The notes beneath the pieces were generated by a model. It did no database searches and was not told the DNA's origin. It saw only the letters and a list, made by a program, of their open reading frames with translations. DNA of 64,000 nucleotides from GCA-002050365 sp038235165. Lineage in GTDB: Bacteria; Acidobacteriota; Blastocatellia; Pyrinomonadales; Pyrinomonadaceae. The position numbers were made by a program, and so were the translations under genes. Shown here one piece after another: positions 52,051-60,117 of this stretch (position 1 is the stretch's first letter; each line of letters starts with the position of its first letter). The stretch lies in the NCBI GenBank assembly GCA_038235165.1, contig JBBSUG010000003.1, positions 135,279 through 199,278 of the forward strand, written 5' to 3'.

Positions 52051-52388
52051 TATCCGTAAATCCGCGAGCGACTGATTTTATTGGTGAAATAAATGGCGGC
52101 GATGGAAATCGCGGTCAAAATCAACGCCAGAATCTGCGCCCTCCGATCATCGCCGGACGCAACCGCTTCGTAAATGGCGAGCGGCATCGGCTGGGTTTTT
52201 CCCGGAATGTTCCCCGTAATCATCAAAGTCGCGCCGAATTCGCCGATTTCCGTAAAAGCATTCTTCAATGAAACCGCCGCCGAAATCGTTAGAGTTTCAT
52301 TATTCGAATAATCTAAATTATTCGAATTACAACCGGAAAAAAGCGTTATTGTGAAAATTAAAAGCGTTAAAAATTTTAGAAATTTCAT
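52050..52388 (-). pseudogene. In-frame modA-modB deletion fusion
   Basis: A 112-codon frame. Residues 1-~49 are the start of a molybdate-binding lipoprotein ModA: signal 'FLTLLIFTITLFSGC' with lipobox, then 'LTISAAVSLKNAFTEIGE'. From there the sequence continues as the C-terminus of the permease ModB: 'GEFGATLMITGNIPGKTQPM', 'PLAIYEAVASGDD' and a last membrane helix 'ALILTAISIAAIYF'. The join falls at 'EIGEFG', where ModA and ModB both have Gly-Glu, consistent with a short-homology deletion of most of both genes. The frame is preserved and coupled to modC. The product can be neither a binding protein nor a permease. An assembly error is the alternative. Confidence 0.82.
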
Positions 52389-52494
52389 TGTCAGAACGTG
52401 AAAACCAAATTGATAATTTATGATACAACAGTGAAATTTGTTTTGTCGTTAAAAGAAGATTTCTTCGAGTCTATAACAAAATGCAAAACAACAA

Positions 52495-52731
52495 TCAGTC
52501 TAATTCTTGTGCCAAAGTGATTTTCGTACTCGCAATCGTGCAGCCGTTTTCAAACAATAGTTCGTAAATCCGAATTATTATATCAAGGTCATTTCCCGTA
52601 TAAACTTTTTGCCTTAATTTATCTTTGCTCGGTTTAATTTGTAAAAACTCGGATTCCCAATAACGAATAATGTGCGGCGCAACTCCGACAATTTTACTAA
52701 TTTCATTTATGTTGAATTTTTCTTCAGACAC
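52495..52731 (-). CDS. MerR-type DNA-binding protein, domain only
   Basis: A 78-residue protein holding just a MerR winged helix: 'FNINEISKIVGVAPHIIRYW' and 'ESEFLQIKPSKDKLRQKVYT', then 'DLDIIIRIYELLFENGCTIA'. It lacks the dimerisation coiled coil and effector part that most MerR proteins have; short forms exist next to ihfA/pheT and elsewhere as MlrA/CarA-like regulators. Whether it is complete or truncated cannot be decided. It lies between ppsA and the mod remnant, all on the minus strand. Confidence 0.8.
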   Translation of the reverse strand: MSEEKFNINEISKIVGVAPHIIRYWESEFLQIKPSKDKLRQKVYTGNDLDIIIRIYELLFENGCTIASTKITLAQELD

Positions 52732-52748
52732 AGAAAATTTTTATTTTT

Positions 52749-52879
52749 TAAAGTAAGTGAACAAAAGTTTTGCAAGTGTTCTGAGTTCACCCTTTCAGCG
52801 TGCATCTTGCGCCGCGCTTCGCTGGCGGAAAGCCGTCTAAGGATGGAACTCATAGCTTTTGAAATACCACATTACTTTA
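52749..52879. repeat. Nested hairpin between ppsA and merR-like gene
   Basis: Outer arms TAAAGTAA (52749-52756) and TTACTTTA (52872-52879). Middle arms GAGTTC (52783-52788) and GAACTC (52846-52851), extended imperfectly by CACCCTTT/AAGGATG. A GC-rich inner stem lies near 52810-52835. It may end the ppsA transcript. Confidence 0.55.
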
Positions 52880-52893
52880 TGGTAAGTGCTTAT

Positions 52894-55317
52894 TTATTTT
52901 GTCCCGGAAACTTTTGATTTTTTCAACTCTTTTTCTGTTTCCAAAATCGTATGCGTCGTTTGAATCACCGTGTCGGGATTAAGCGAAATCGAATTGATGC
53001 CTTTTTCAACAAGAAATTTTGCAAATTCCGGATAATCCGACGGTGCTTGTCCGCAGATGCCGATTTTTTTATTGTTGCGTTTTGCCGCTTCAATCGCCAT
53101 TGCAACCATTTTTTCGACCGCGCCGTTGCGTTCGTCGAACAGATGCGCGACCATTTCCGAATCGCGGTCTAACCCAAGCGCAAGCTGCGTCAAATCGTTT
53201 GAACCGATTGAATAACCGTCGAAAATTTGCAAAAATTCGTCGGCAAAAACGACGTTGGCGGGAAGTTCGCACATCGCGTAGATTTCCAGACCGTTTTCGC
53301 CCTGCCGCACACCGTGTTCCGCCATCAATTTTATAACTTTTTCTCCTTCTTCGACCGTTCGGCAAAACGGAATCATCGCTTTGACGTTGATTAAACCCAT
53401 ATCTTCGCGGACTCTTTGCAGCGCGAGACATTCGAGGCGGAAACCGGCTTTGTAGCGGTCGTCATAATAACGTGATGCGCCGCGAAAGCCGAGCATCGGG
53501 TTTTCTTCGACGGGTTCGTATTCCAGACCGCCGATTAAACGGGCGTATTCGTTCGATTTGAAGTCGGACATTCGCACGATGACGGGTTTCGGATAAAATG
53601 CCGCCGCGATTTTGGCGATTCCTTCGGCGAGTTTTCGCACGAAAAATTCCTTCGGGTCTTCTTCGCCGATTTTCTGCGCGATTATTTCCCGGTCTTTGAT
53701 ATTTTTCAAATTCGGATAATTGACCAGAGCCATCGGATGAATGCCGATATGATTGTTGATGATAAATTCGAGCCGCGCCAAACCCACGCCGTCGTTCGGG
53801 TAAATCGCAGCGGCAAAAGCGCGGTCGGGGTCGCCGACGTTCATCATCACCTGCGTTTTCGGGCGTTCTTCGTCGGTAATAAAGCGTTTGTCAACGGTAA
53901 AATCAACTTTGCCGTAATAAATATTGCCGCGTTCGCCTTCCGCGCAGGAAACGGTCGCGTCCGTGCCGGATTTCAAAATTTCCGTCGCGTTGCCCGTCCC
54001 AACGATGCACGGCAAACCCAATTCACGGCTGATGATCGCGCTGTGACAAGTGCGCCCGCCGCGTTCGGTGACGATTGCCGAAGCGCGTTTCATAATCGGT
54101 TCCCACGCCGGATCGGTCATCGAAGTGACGAGAATATCGCCCGCTTTGAATTCCAGTAACTTATCGGGGTCGAGTAAAACGTGAACTTTGCCGTGCGCGA
54201 TTTTCTCGCCGACGGCAACACCGGAAACGAGCGGCGCACCGTGGTTGTCGGACAATTTGTAAGTTTCAATATAGTTCTGCTGTTTCTGCGTGTGAACAGT
54301 TTCGGGTCGTGCTTGCAAAACAAAAAGTTCGCCCGTAATGCCGTCTTTCGCCCATTCGATGTCCATCGGCTGAGATTTGCCGGCGCGTTTCGAATAATGA
54401 TCTTCAATCGCACACGCCCACTGCGCGAGCTGCAAAACTTCAAAACCGGCGAGACAGAAACGATTGCGCTGTGATGGAACGACATCTTTGACCTGAGTTC
54501 CCGTGCCGTTGTCGGCGAACACCATTTTGACTTCTTTCACGCCGAGTTTGCGCGTAATCAGCGGGCGAAAACCGAGTTTCAGCGTCGGTTTGAAAATCAC
54601 CCATTCGTCGGGCGTTGCCATTCCCTGCACGACTGCTTCGCCCAAACCCCACGCGCCGTTGATGACGACCGCATCACGAAAACCGCTTTCGGTGTCGAGC
54701 GTAAACATCACGCCCGAACAGGCGATGTCGGAGCGCACCATCGGCTGAATGCCGATTGACAACGCCACGTCGAAATGATCGAAACCCCGTGCTGTCCGGT
54801 AGGAAATCGCGCGGTCAGTCCACAAGGAAGCGTAACATTCGTGACAGGCTTCAATTAACCTCTTTTCGCCCAAAACATTAAGAATCGTATCCTGCTGACC
54901 GGCAAACGAAGCGTCGGGCAAATCTTCCGCCGTCGCGCTTGAACGGACGGCGACTTCCGTCGTTTTTTTGCCGATGCGCTCGCACAATCTTTTATAAGAT
55001 TGCAAAATCGCCGTTTCGACCGTTTTCGGAAACGGCGTTTCGAGCATCAAACGTCTGGCTTCGCCGCCGACTCGGGCGAGTTCTTCGAGATTTTCGACAT
55101 CCAAACCCTTCAAAAGTTTTTGCAGTTTCTTTTTCAAACCGTCGGTTTCGAGCAGCGCGTGATAAGCGTCGCTCGTCGTCGAAAAACCGTCAACGGCTTT
55201 CACCCCCTGCCCGGTTAATTCGCGGAAAAGTTCGCCCAAACTCGCACATTTGCCGCCGACAATTGCCACATCATCCGCGCTGACTTCGCTCAAATCGAGT
55301 ACTAATGGTTTTGTCAT
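52894..55317 (-). CDS. ppsA: Phosphoenolpyruvate synthase
   Basis: An ~807-residue enzyme making PEP from pyruvate and ATP (AMP + Pi released), used in gluconeogenesis. Domains: N-terminal ATP-binding part ('VGGKCASLGELFRELTGQGV', 'VAVRSSATAEDLPDASFAGQ', 'GAWGLGEAVVQGMATPDEW'), central phosphohistidine domain 'TERGGRTCHSAIISRELGLP' and C-terminal PEP/pyruvate TIM barrel ('EYEPVEENPMLGFRGASRYY', 'SIGSNDLTQLALGLDRDS', 'ICGQAPSDYPEF'). The frame opens at 55359, but the ATG at 55317 (MTKPLVLDLSEV) matches the family. Full length; likely monocistronic. Confidence 0.96.
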   Translation of the reverse strand: MTKPLVLDLSEVSADDVAIVGGKCASLGELFRELTGQGVKAVDGFSTTSDAYHALLETDGLKKKLQKLLKGLDVENLEELARVGGEARRLMLETPFPKTVETAILQSYKRLCERIGKKTTEVAVRSSATAEDLPDASFAGQQDTILNVLGEKRLIEACHECYASLWTDRAISYRTARGFDHFDVALSIGIQPMVRSDIACSGVMFTLDTESGFRDAVVINGAWGLGEAVVQGMATPDEWVIFKPTLKLGFRPLITRKLGVKEVKMVFADNGTGTQVKDVVPSQRNRFCLAGFEVLQLAQWACAIEDHYSKRAGKSQPMDIEWAKDGITGELFVLQARPETVHTQKQQNYIETYKLSDNHGAPLVSGVAVGEKIAHGKVHVLLDPDKLLEFKAGDILVTSMTDPAWEPIMKRASAIVTERGGRTCHSAIISRELGLPCIVGTGNATEILKSGTDATVSCAEGERGNIYYGKVDFTVDKRFITDEERPKTQVMMNVGDPDRAFAAAIYPNDGVGLARLEFIINNHIGIHPMALVNYPNLKNIKDREIIAQKIGEEDPKEFFVRKLAEGIAKIAAAFYPKPVIVRMSDFKSNEYARLIGGLEYEPVEENPMLGFRGASRYYDDRYKAGFRLECLALQRVREDMGLINVKAMIPFCRTVEEGEKVIKLMAEHGVRQGENGLEIYAMCELPANVVFADEFLQIFDGYSIGSNDLTQLALGLDRDSEMVAHLFDERNGAVEKMVAMAIEAAKRNNKKIGICGQAPSDYPEFAKFLVEKGINSISLNPDTVIQTTHTILETEKELKKSKVSGTK

Positions 55318-55518
55318 AATATTTTTGAAAGTTTTCAGACTGTCTAAAGTTAAAATCAAATGGGGATTTTTAGAAACTGTACGGCTTTAATTTATAGCTT
55401 GATTGAGATGTTTTGTCTAGTTTGATGTTTTAAGCCGTTTGGTTCATCAACACAGCTCTGTGAAAATTAAACCGCGATAAATTGGCACAATCACGAGATT
55501 GTTTATAAAATAATAACT

Positions 55519-55803
55519 ATGAAAGTACAAAGAGAGGAAAAAGACGACCAAGGTTCATTCTATATCGAAGAAAACGGTAAAAAATTGGGTTTGATGACGT
55601 ACCGAAAAACAGGCGCAGCCGAGATTACGATTGACCATACGGAAGTTGACGATGCGGCACAGGGCAAAGGGTTCGGCAAGGAAATGACAGTGGCGGCGGT
55701 CGAATATGCGCGGGATAATGATCTGAAAATCGTTCCGGTTTGCTCGTTTGCCAAAAAAATTATTGAAGAAACGCCGGAATATCAGGATGTTTTAGCCGCG
55801 TAG
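55519..55803 (+). CDS. GNAT-like N-acetyltransferase, short YjdJ type
   Basis: A 94-residue protein of the short GNAT group: 'GSFYIEENGKKLGLMTYRKT', 'ITIDHTEVDDAAQGKGFGKE' (CoA-binding Q-x-x-G-x-G/A pattern) and 'KIVPVCSFAKKIIEETPEYQ'. It would acetylate a small amine; substrate unknown. It ends three bases before mqnA, so the two are probably co-transcribed. Confidence 0.88.
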   Translation: MKVQREEKDDQGSFYIEENGKKLGLMTYRKTGAAEITIDHTEVDDAAQGKGFGKEMTVAAVEYARDNDLKIVPVCSFAKKIIEETPEYQDVLAA

Positions 55804-55805
55804 TA

Positions 55806-56642
55806 ATGAGTATTACAAGAGTTTCCGCTTCAAGTTATTCAAATACCGCCCCGTTGATCTGGTCATTTCTTTACGGCTTACAGCGCGGAAAATATGAATT
55901 GATTTTGGACAATGCACCGGCGCGTTCCGCTGAACTGCTCGCGCAAAAAAGGGTTGACTGCGCGTTGGTTCCGGTCATCGAATATCAGCGGATTGACGAC
56001 GTTCTGCTCGTCCCGGATGTTTGCGTCGGCGCGGAAGAGCGCGTCCGAAGCGTATGTCTGGTTACGAAAGGTGCGGATTTGAAGAATGTCAAAACCGTCG
56101 CGCTCGATGTTTCGTCGAGAACTTCGGTTGCGCTGACGAAGATTATTTTCCGCGAATTTTTAAATCTCGAGCCGGAATACAAAATTGCCAAACCGAATCT
56201 TGATCTGATGCTCGCCGATTCCGACTGCGCTCTGCTCATCGGCGATCCGGCATTGATTATTGCCGATTCGGAAACATCAGAAAACAAAAGACAAAAAACA
56301 TATAATGGACAATACAGAAAATTCGATCTGGCGGAAACTTGGAAAAGCTACACGGGTTGCGGCTTTATTTTTGCAATGTGGATGGCGCGAAAAAATGCCG
56401 CTGACACAGCGCGTGAAATAGATTTTGCCGCCGTCCGCGATGAAGGTCTGGCGCATTTAGACGAAATAATTTCCAATTACGAAACGGAAATTGCACTGAC
56501 GCGCGAAGATTTCAAAAAATATTTGTCGAAAAACATAACTTACTCGGTCACTGAAAATATGAAAAAAGGTCTGTCGCTCTATTTTGAAATGGCTCACAAA
56601 CACGATTTGATTAAAAAAAATAAGCCGCTGAACTTCTTATAG
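55806..56642 (+). CDS. mqnA: Chorismate dehydratase MqnA (futalosine pathway)
   Basis: A 278-residue periplasmic-binding-fold enzyme converting chorismate to 3-enolpyruvyl-benzoate, first step of the futalosine route to menaquinone. 'RVSASSYSNTAPLIWSF', 'NAPARSAELLAQKRVDCALV', 'VCVGAEERVRSVCLVTKG', 'VALDVSSRTSVALTKIIFRE', 'DCALLIGDPAL' and 'TGCGFIFAMWMARK' match the family. No signal peptide, so cytoplasmic. The other mqn genes are not in this window. A menaquinone user among Blastocatellia is expected. Confidence 0.92.
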   Translation: MSITRVSASSYSNTAPLIWSFLYGLQRGKYELILDNAPARSAELLAQKRVDCALVPVIEYQRIDDVLLVPDVCVGAEERVRSVCLVTKGADLKNVKTVALDVSSRTSVALTKIIFREFLNLEPEYKIAKPNLDLMLADSDCALLIGDPALIIADSETSENKRQKTYNGQYRKFDLAETWKSYTGCGFIFAMWMARKNAADTAREIDFAAVRDEGLAHLDEIISNYETEIALTREDFKKYLSKNITYSVTENMKKGLSLYFEMAHKHDLIKKNKPLNFL

Positions 56643-56652
56643 ACTTGTGAAA

Positions 56653-56684
56653 TTTGGAATTTGGAATTTGGAATCTGGAATTTG
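56653..56684. repeat. TTGGAAT heptamer repeat before the sigma-factor gene
   Basis: Four near-tandem TTGGAAT/CTGGAAT units between mqnA and the sigma factor. Its inverse complement occurs after the anti-sigma gene (58971-59001). Confidence 0.75.
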
Positions 56685-56720
56685 CACTTCGTTTAATGTT
56701 ACACTGCTCTCATTTTCCGA

Positions 56721-57671
56721 ATGATTTCCACTGCCGAAAAACATCAAAAAACGGTCGCCGAAGCCATCGCGCAATTAATTTCGCGGGCTGAGAATTCGCG
56801 CGGCTTGAGAATCGAAAATTTATCGGCGCGGATTTTTAAATCGCTGGAAAAATATCTTTGGCGGGATAATGAAAACGCTTCACCGGCGGAAATAAAAGAA
56901 TTTATTGCGGAAATTCGCGCCGATGATTTGTGTTTGATTGTCGCCTGCGAAAATGGAACCGAGTCGGCGTGGAACGATTTGGTCAAAAGTTTCGACGCGA
57001 CCGTTAAATCGGCGGCGCGTTCGCTTTCAAAAAACGCGGAAGACGCGGAAGATTTGGCGGGTTCGATCTGGGCGGAACTTTACGGGCTGAAACACGACAA
57101 AGACGGTAAATTAAAAAGCAAACTTTCGTATTATTCGGGGCGCGGCAGTCTCGCCGGGTGGCTTCGCGCCGTGACCAGCCAATTGGCGATTGACCAGTTT
57201 CGCAAGATGAAAAACCTGGTGCAAATCGAAGAAGACCGGGAATTTGAAAATTTGGCGCAGCTTTCATCAGAGAAAACCGGCAACGAAACGGTCGTTTCAA
57301 AAAGCGCGAACCCGGAAGAACTTTTCAGCGCGTCGGAAACCGAAAAAGATGTGTCCGCCGCATTCAAACAGGCAGTTGCCGAACTCGAAGCCGAAGACCG
57401 CCTCATTCTTAAACTTTATTATTTTGACGACTTGAAACTAAAAGAAATCGGCGCGACGCTCGGTTTTCACGAAGCGACGGCGAGCCGCAAACTCGTCCGT
57501 GTGCAGACGGAAATCAGAAAATCGGTCGAAAAAATCCTCCACAAAAAACACGGCTGGCAGCAAGAAGAAATCAAACGCAACCTGTCGGAAACAGCATCAA
57601 AACTCGGTATCAGTTTCGAGAAATTATTTACGGTTCTGCTCGTTTTAACGCTCGTGCAAGAATTTTGGTGA
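56721..57671 (+). CDS. RNA polymerase sigma factor, sigma-70 family (ECF-like)
   Basis: A 316-residue protein. Residues ~75-160 resemble region 2 ('CENGTESAWNDLVKSFDATV', 'EDLAGSIWAELYG', 'GRGSLAGWLRAVTSQLAIDQ', 'FRKMKN'). Residues ~215-275 are region 4 with a helix-turn-helix ('LEAEDRLILKLYYFDDLKLK', 'EIGATLGFHEATASRKLVR'). The ~70-residue N-terminal extension and a C-terminal hydrophobic end ('KLFTVLLVLTLVQEFW') are longer than in usual ECF factors. The next gene is a zinc-finger membrane protein, its probable anti-sigma factor. Confidence 0.88.
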   Translation: MISTAEKHQKTVAEAIAQLISRAENSRGLRIENLSARIFKSLEKYLWRDNENASPAEIKEFIAEIRADDLCLIVACENGTESAWNDLVKSFDATVKSAARSLSKNAEDAEDLAGSIWAELYGLKHDKDGKLKSKLSYYSGRGSLAGWLRAVTSQLAIDQFRKMKNLVQIEEDREFENLAQLSSEKTGNETVVSKSANPEELFSASETEKDVSAAFKQAVAELEAEDRLILKLYYFDDLKLKEIGATLGFHEATASRKLVRVQTEIRKSVEKILHKKHGWQQEEIKRNLSETASKLGISFEKLFTVLLVLTLVQEFW

Positions 57672-57768
57672 GACTGCGTTCCTTAATTTGGGCAGATTTT
57701 TAAAAGTGAGAAAGTGAAAAAGGGTAAAAGTTTTGATTGAATGTAGATCTGAGTTTTTGATTTGGTAG

Positions 57769-58962
57769 ATGGAAATTGAATTCGACAAAGAAATAGATGC
57801 GATTTTGCGGCGGGCGCGAACGGGTAGAACTGTGTCGGCGACGGAAAATTCTAAATTTCAAATCCCGGATGCCGGGTTAAATCAAGATTCAGCGTCAGAG
57901 CATCTTGACGCGGATGAGATTTCCGCATTTGCTGAAAACGCGTTGCCTGAGAAAACGAAGAGCCGTTACACCGCTCATTTTGCCTACTGCGATTCGTGCC
58001 GTAAAAAGCTGTCGAATTTGATTTCGCTGAACGGTGAAGCGGAAATCGAAATCGTTCCCGTCAAAGAAACGGCGACGATTCTCTCAACGCCGCCGTGGTA
58101 TCGGCGGATTTTCGCGTTTCCGAATTTGGCTTATACGATGGGCGGATTGTTGATTTTGTTCGGCGGCATCATCGGTTTTATCGCGGTGCAGAATTTTAAT
58201 AATTCACAAGTTTCGGAAATTTCACAAATTAACGAAAAAGCGCAGATCAACAGAGAAGCGGCTTCTGAAAATAGTATTCCGTCATCTGAACCGAATTCAA
58301 CAATTGTTCTGGATACTAACTCCACGTCCGCTTTTTCGTCAAATACGATGGCGAATTCACCAGCCGGTTCTTCGATGATGAATTCAAATATGAGTGTCGC
58401 CGCCAAACCGAATGTTTCCGCAGTTGCGGCTCCGAAAAGCGAATTAAATAATGAAGGTGATCTATCTGCGGCAAACAAAAACAGCCGCGTTTTTTCACCT
58501 GATGGTCAGGAGCAAACCCGCCGAAATGACGATTCTTTGGTCGCTGCGGCTCCGGCTGAAAGACGAGCCGAAAAACAGCCGCCGTCTTCTGCCGACAAAA
58601 AATTAGAGATGGAGAGCAAAGCGAAGTCCGATTCATCATCAATTGAAAATCAAATAGCCGAACTTCCGTCAAACGGTCGTCAATCCAGTGAACTTCAAAA
58701 GGGGCGGGTTTTGAATGCGCCGATGGCAAAATCCAAACCTTCCGAATCAACAAGCGCAGAATCCGCAACCGTTCGCGGCAAAAATTTCAATCGCCGCAAT
58801 AATGTTTGGTATGATGCGGGTTACAACGACCAACCGCTGACCAGAGTCACACGCGGCACTAAACAGTACAAAAATCTCGACAAAGATTTGCGCGGCATCG
58901 CGGAAAATTTGGGCGGAACGGTCATTATCGTGTGGAATGGAAAAGCGTATCGGATTCAATAA
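57769..58962 (+). CDS. Membrane anti-sigma-like zinc-finger protein
   Basis: A 397-residue protein. Residues ~44-80 hold a ZAS-like motif: 'EHLDADEISAFAENALPEKT' then 'HFAYCDSCRKKL' (His-x3-Cys-x2-Cys). One membrane helix at ~123-143 ('YTMGGLLILFGGIIGFIAV') is followed by ~200 residues of Ser/Asn/Ala-rich, low-complexity, probably periplasmic sequence and a compact basic C-terminus ('YDAGYNDQPLTRVTRGTKQY'). The layout is that of a group-IV anti-sigma factor holding the preceding sigma factor at the membrane until an envelope signal arrives. Partnership is inferred from order only. Confidence 0.82.
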   Translation: MEIEFDKEIDAILRRARTGRTVSATENSKFQIPDAGLNQDSASEHLDADEISAFAENALPEKTKSRYTAHFAYCDSCRKKLSNLISLNGEAEIEIVPVKETATILSTPPWYRRIFAFPNLAYTMGGLLILFGGIIGFIAVQNFNNSQVSEISQINEKAQINREAASENSIPSSEPNSTIVLDTNSTSAFSSNTMANSPAGSSMMNSNMSVAAKPNVSAVAAPKSELNNEGDLSAANKNSRVFSPDGQEQTRRNDDSLVAAAPAERRAEKQPPSSADKKLEMESKAKSDSSSIENQIAELPSNGRQSSELQKGRVLNAPMAKSKPSESTSAESATVRGKNFNRRNNVWYDAGYNDQPLTRVTRGTKQYKNLDKDLRGIAENLGGTVIIVWNGKAYRIQ

Positions 58963-58970
58963 TCCAGCGG

Positions 58971-59001
58971 ATTCCAAATTTCAAATTCCAGATTTCAAAT
59001 T
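58971..59001. repeat. ATTCCAAAT-type repeat after the anti-sigma gene
   Basis: Near-tandem ATTCCAAATTTCAAATTCCA words, the inverse complement of those at 56653-56684. A related but more diverged stretch (GAATTTCAAATTACGCATTA) lies at ~59594-59615 between the next two genes. Confidence 0.7.
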
Positions 59002-59018
59002 AAAAGTGCAGGATGGAG

Positions 59019-59582
59019 TTAAATTGCTTGGTCAAAGCGGTTTTGAAATTCGGCAGAAGTTTGTCTGAGCGCAACCCAGCTTTCAAAAATCGCCGGATTT
59101 TGCAGCCAGAGCGTGAACCATTCAGCGATTTCCCGTTTTTCGGCGCGTTTCTCCGGCGCGACCTTTTCGTTTTTCGCAATCATTTCGGCGCGGCGTTTTC
59201 CTTTGAGCGCAACTTCACGCATCAGGCGCAAACCTTCGCGGTCATTTTCCCGGATGAATTTTTTACGTAGATTTTCGAGGCGGCTGATTGAAGCGATAGT
59301 TTGTTTGAAATCGGAAAACTTCAAGATATTGCGAAAAACAGCATCGTACGGTGATTCGAGGCGGCGTTCAACGTCGAGTTCCATAATCTCCGAATGGCGC
59401 AGTTCCGCGCCTTCGTCGGCAAGCCTTCGGGCAATAATCATTGGCGACTCGGCGGCGGCGGAACCATATTGTTCGCGTACCACTTCCTCAATCGCCGAAA
59501 TCTCCCGTGCGCCGACCGATTCACAGTCGAGCTTTTCCCAGACTTCAATAATCAAATCGTTTTTCGTGCGCGAATTCCACAT
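59019..59582 (-). CDS. Unknown conserved-looking soluble protein
   Basis: A 187-residue, strongly charged, largely helical protein ('IIEVWEKLDCESVGAREISA', 'ADEGAELRHSEIMELDVERR', 'LRKKFIRENDREGLRLMREV'). No signal peptide, membrane segment or catalytic motif recognised. The composition is that of an intact cytoplasmic protein. It is 3' of the ADP-heptose genes on the same strand with a 49-bp gap, so it may be co-transcribed with them. Function not assigned. Confidence 0.72.
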   Translation of the reverse strand: MWNSRTKNDLIIEVWEKLDCESVGAREISAIEEVVREQYGSAAAESPMIIARRLADEGAELRHSEIMELDVERRLESPYDAVFRNILKFSDFKQTIASISRLENLRKKFIRENDREGLRLMREVALKGKRRAEMIAKNEKVAPEKRAEKREIAEWFTLWLQNPAIFESWVALRQTSAEFQNRFDQAI

Positions 59583-59631
59583 CTTTTTAAATTACGAATT
59601 TCAAATTACGCATTACACTTTTCGTATTTAT

Positions 59632-60117
59632 TCATTTTTTTGTCTTGCCGATCAAATCAGTTGAAGAGTGATTCTTCGGGTCGCCGACGATGGCGACTTG
59701 TCCGCCGCATTCGATGACGATTTCGCGCTCCGGCACTGTTTCGGTTGTGTAATCCGTGCCTTTGGCGTGAAAATCGGGACGAATGGCGCGGATTAATTCC
59801 TCGACCGTCGGCTCTTCAAAGATCGTCACAAAATCAACACACCGCAGCGCGGAAAGTATTTCGGCGCGTTCCCCCTCCGGCGTGAACGGGCGGTTTTCGC
59901 CTTTTAGCTGCCGAACCTGTGCGTCGGAATTAATGCCGACGATTAAGCAGTCGCCCAACGCCCGCGCTTCCGATAAATAGCGGATGTGCCCGACGTGAAA
60001 AAGATCAAAACAACCGTTGGCGAGGACAATGACCGCATTATTTCTTCGCTCAATCGCCAATCTTGCAATGAGCCGTGTGCGGTCTAAGATCGGCGCAAAA
60101 AATGGTTTTTGATTCAT
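59632..60117 (-). CDS. hldE2: D-glycero-beta-D-manno-heptose 1-phosphate adenylyltransferase
   Basis: A 161-residue nucleotidyltransferase of the RfaE2 type: 'VIVLANGCFDLFHVGHIRYL' with the HxGH motif, 'DCLIVGINSDAQVRQLKGEN', 'RAEILSALRCVDFVTIFEEP' and the 'ISSTx(I/L)' equivalent at 'NHSSTDLIGK'. It makes ADP-heptose for lipopolysaccharide core. It overlaps the kinase gene by four bases (ATGA), so the two halves of HldE are separate but coupled. This supports an LPS-type outer membrane. Confidence 0.93.
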   Translation of the reverse strand: MNQKPFFAPILDRTRLIARLAIERRNNAVIVLANGCFDLFHVGHIRYLSEARALGDCLIVGINSDAQVRQLKGENRPFTPEGERAEILSALRCVDFVTIFEEPTVEELIRAIRPDFHAKGTDYTTETVPEREIVIECGGQVAIVGDPKNHSSTDLIGKTKK

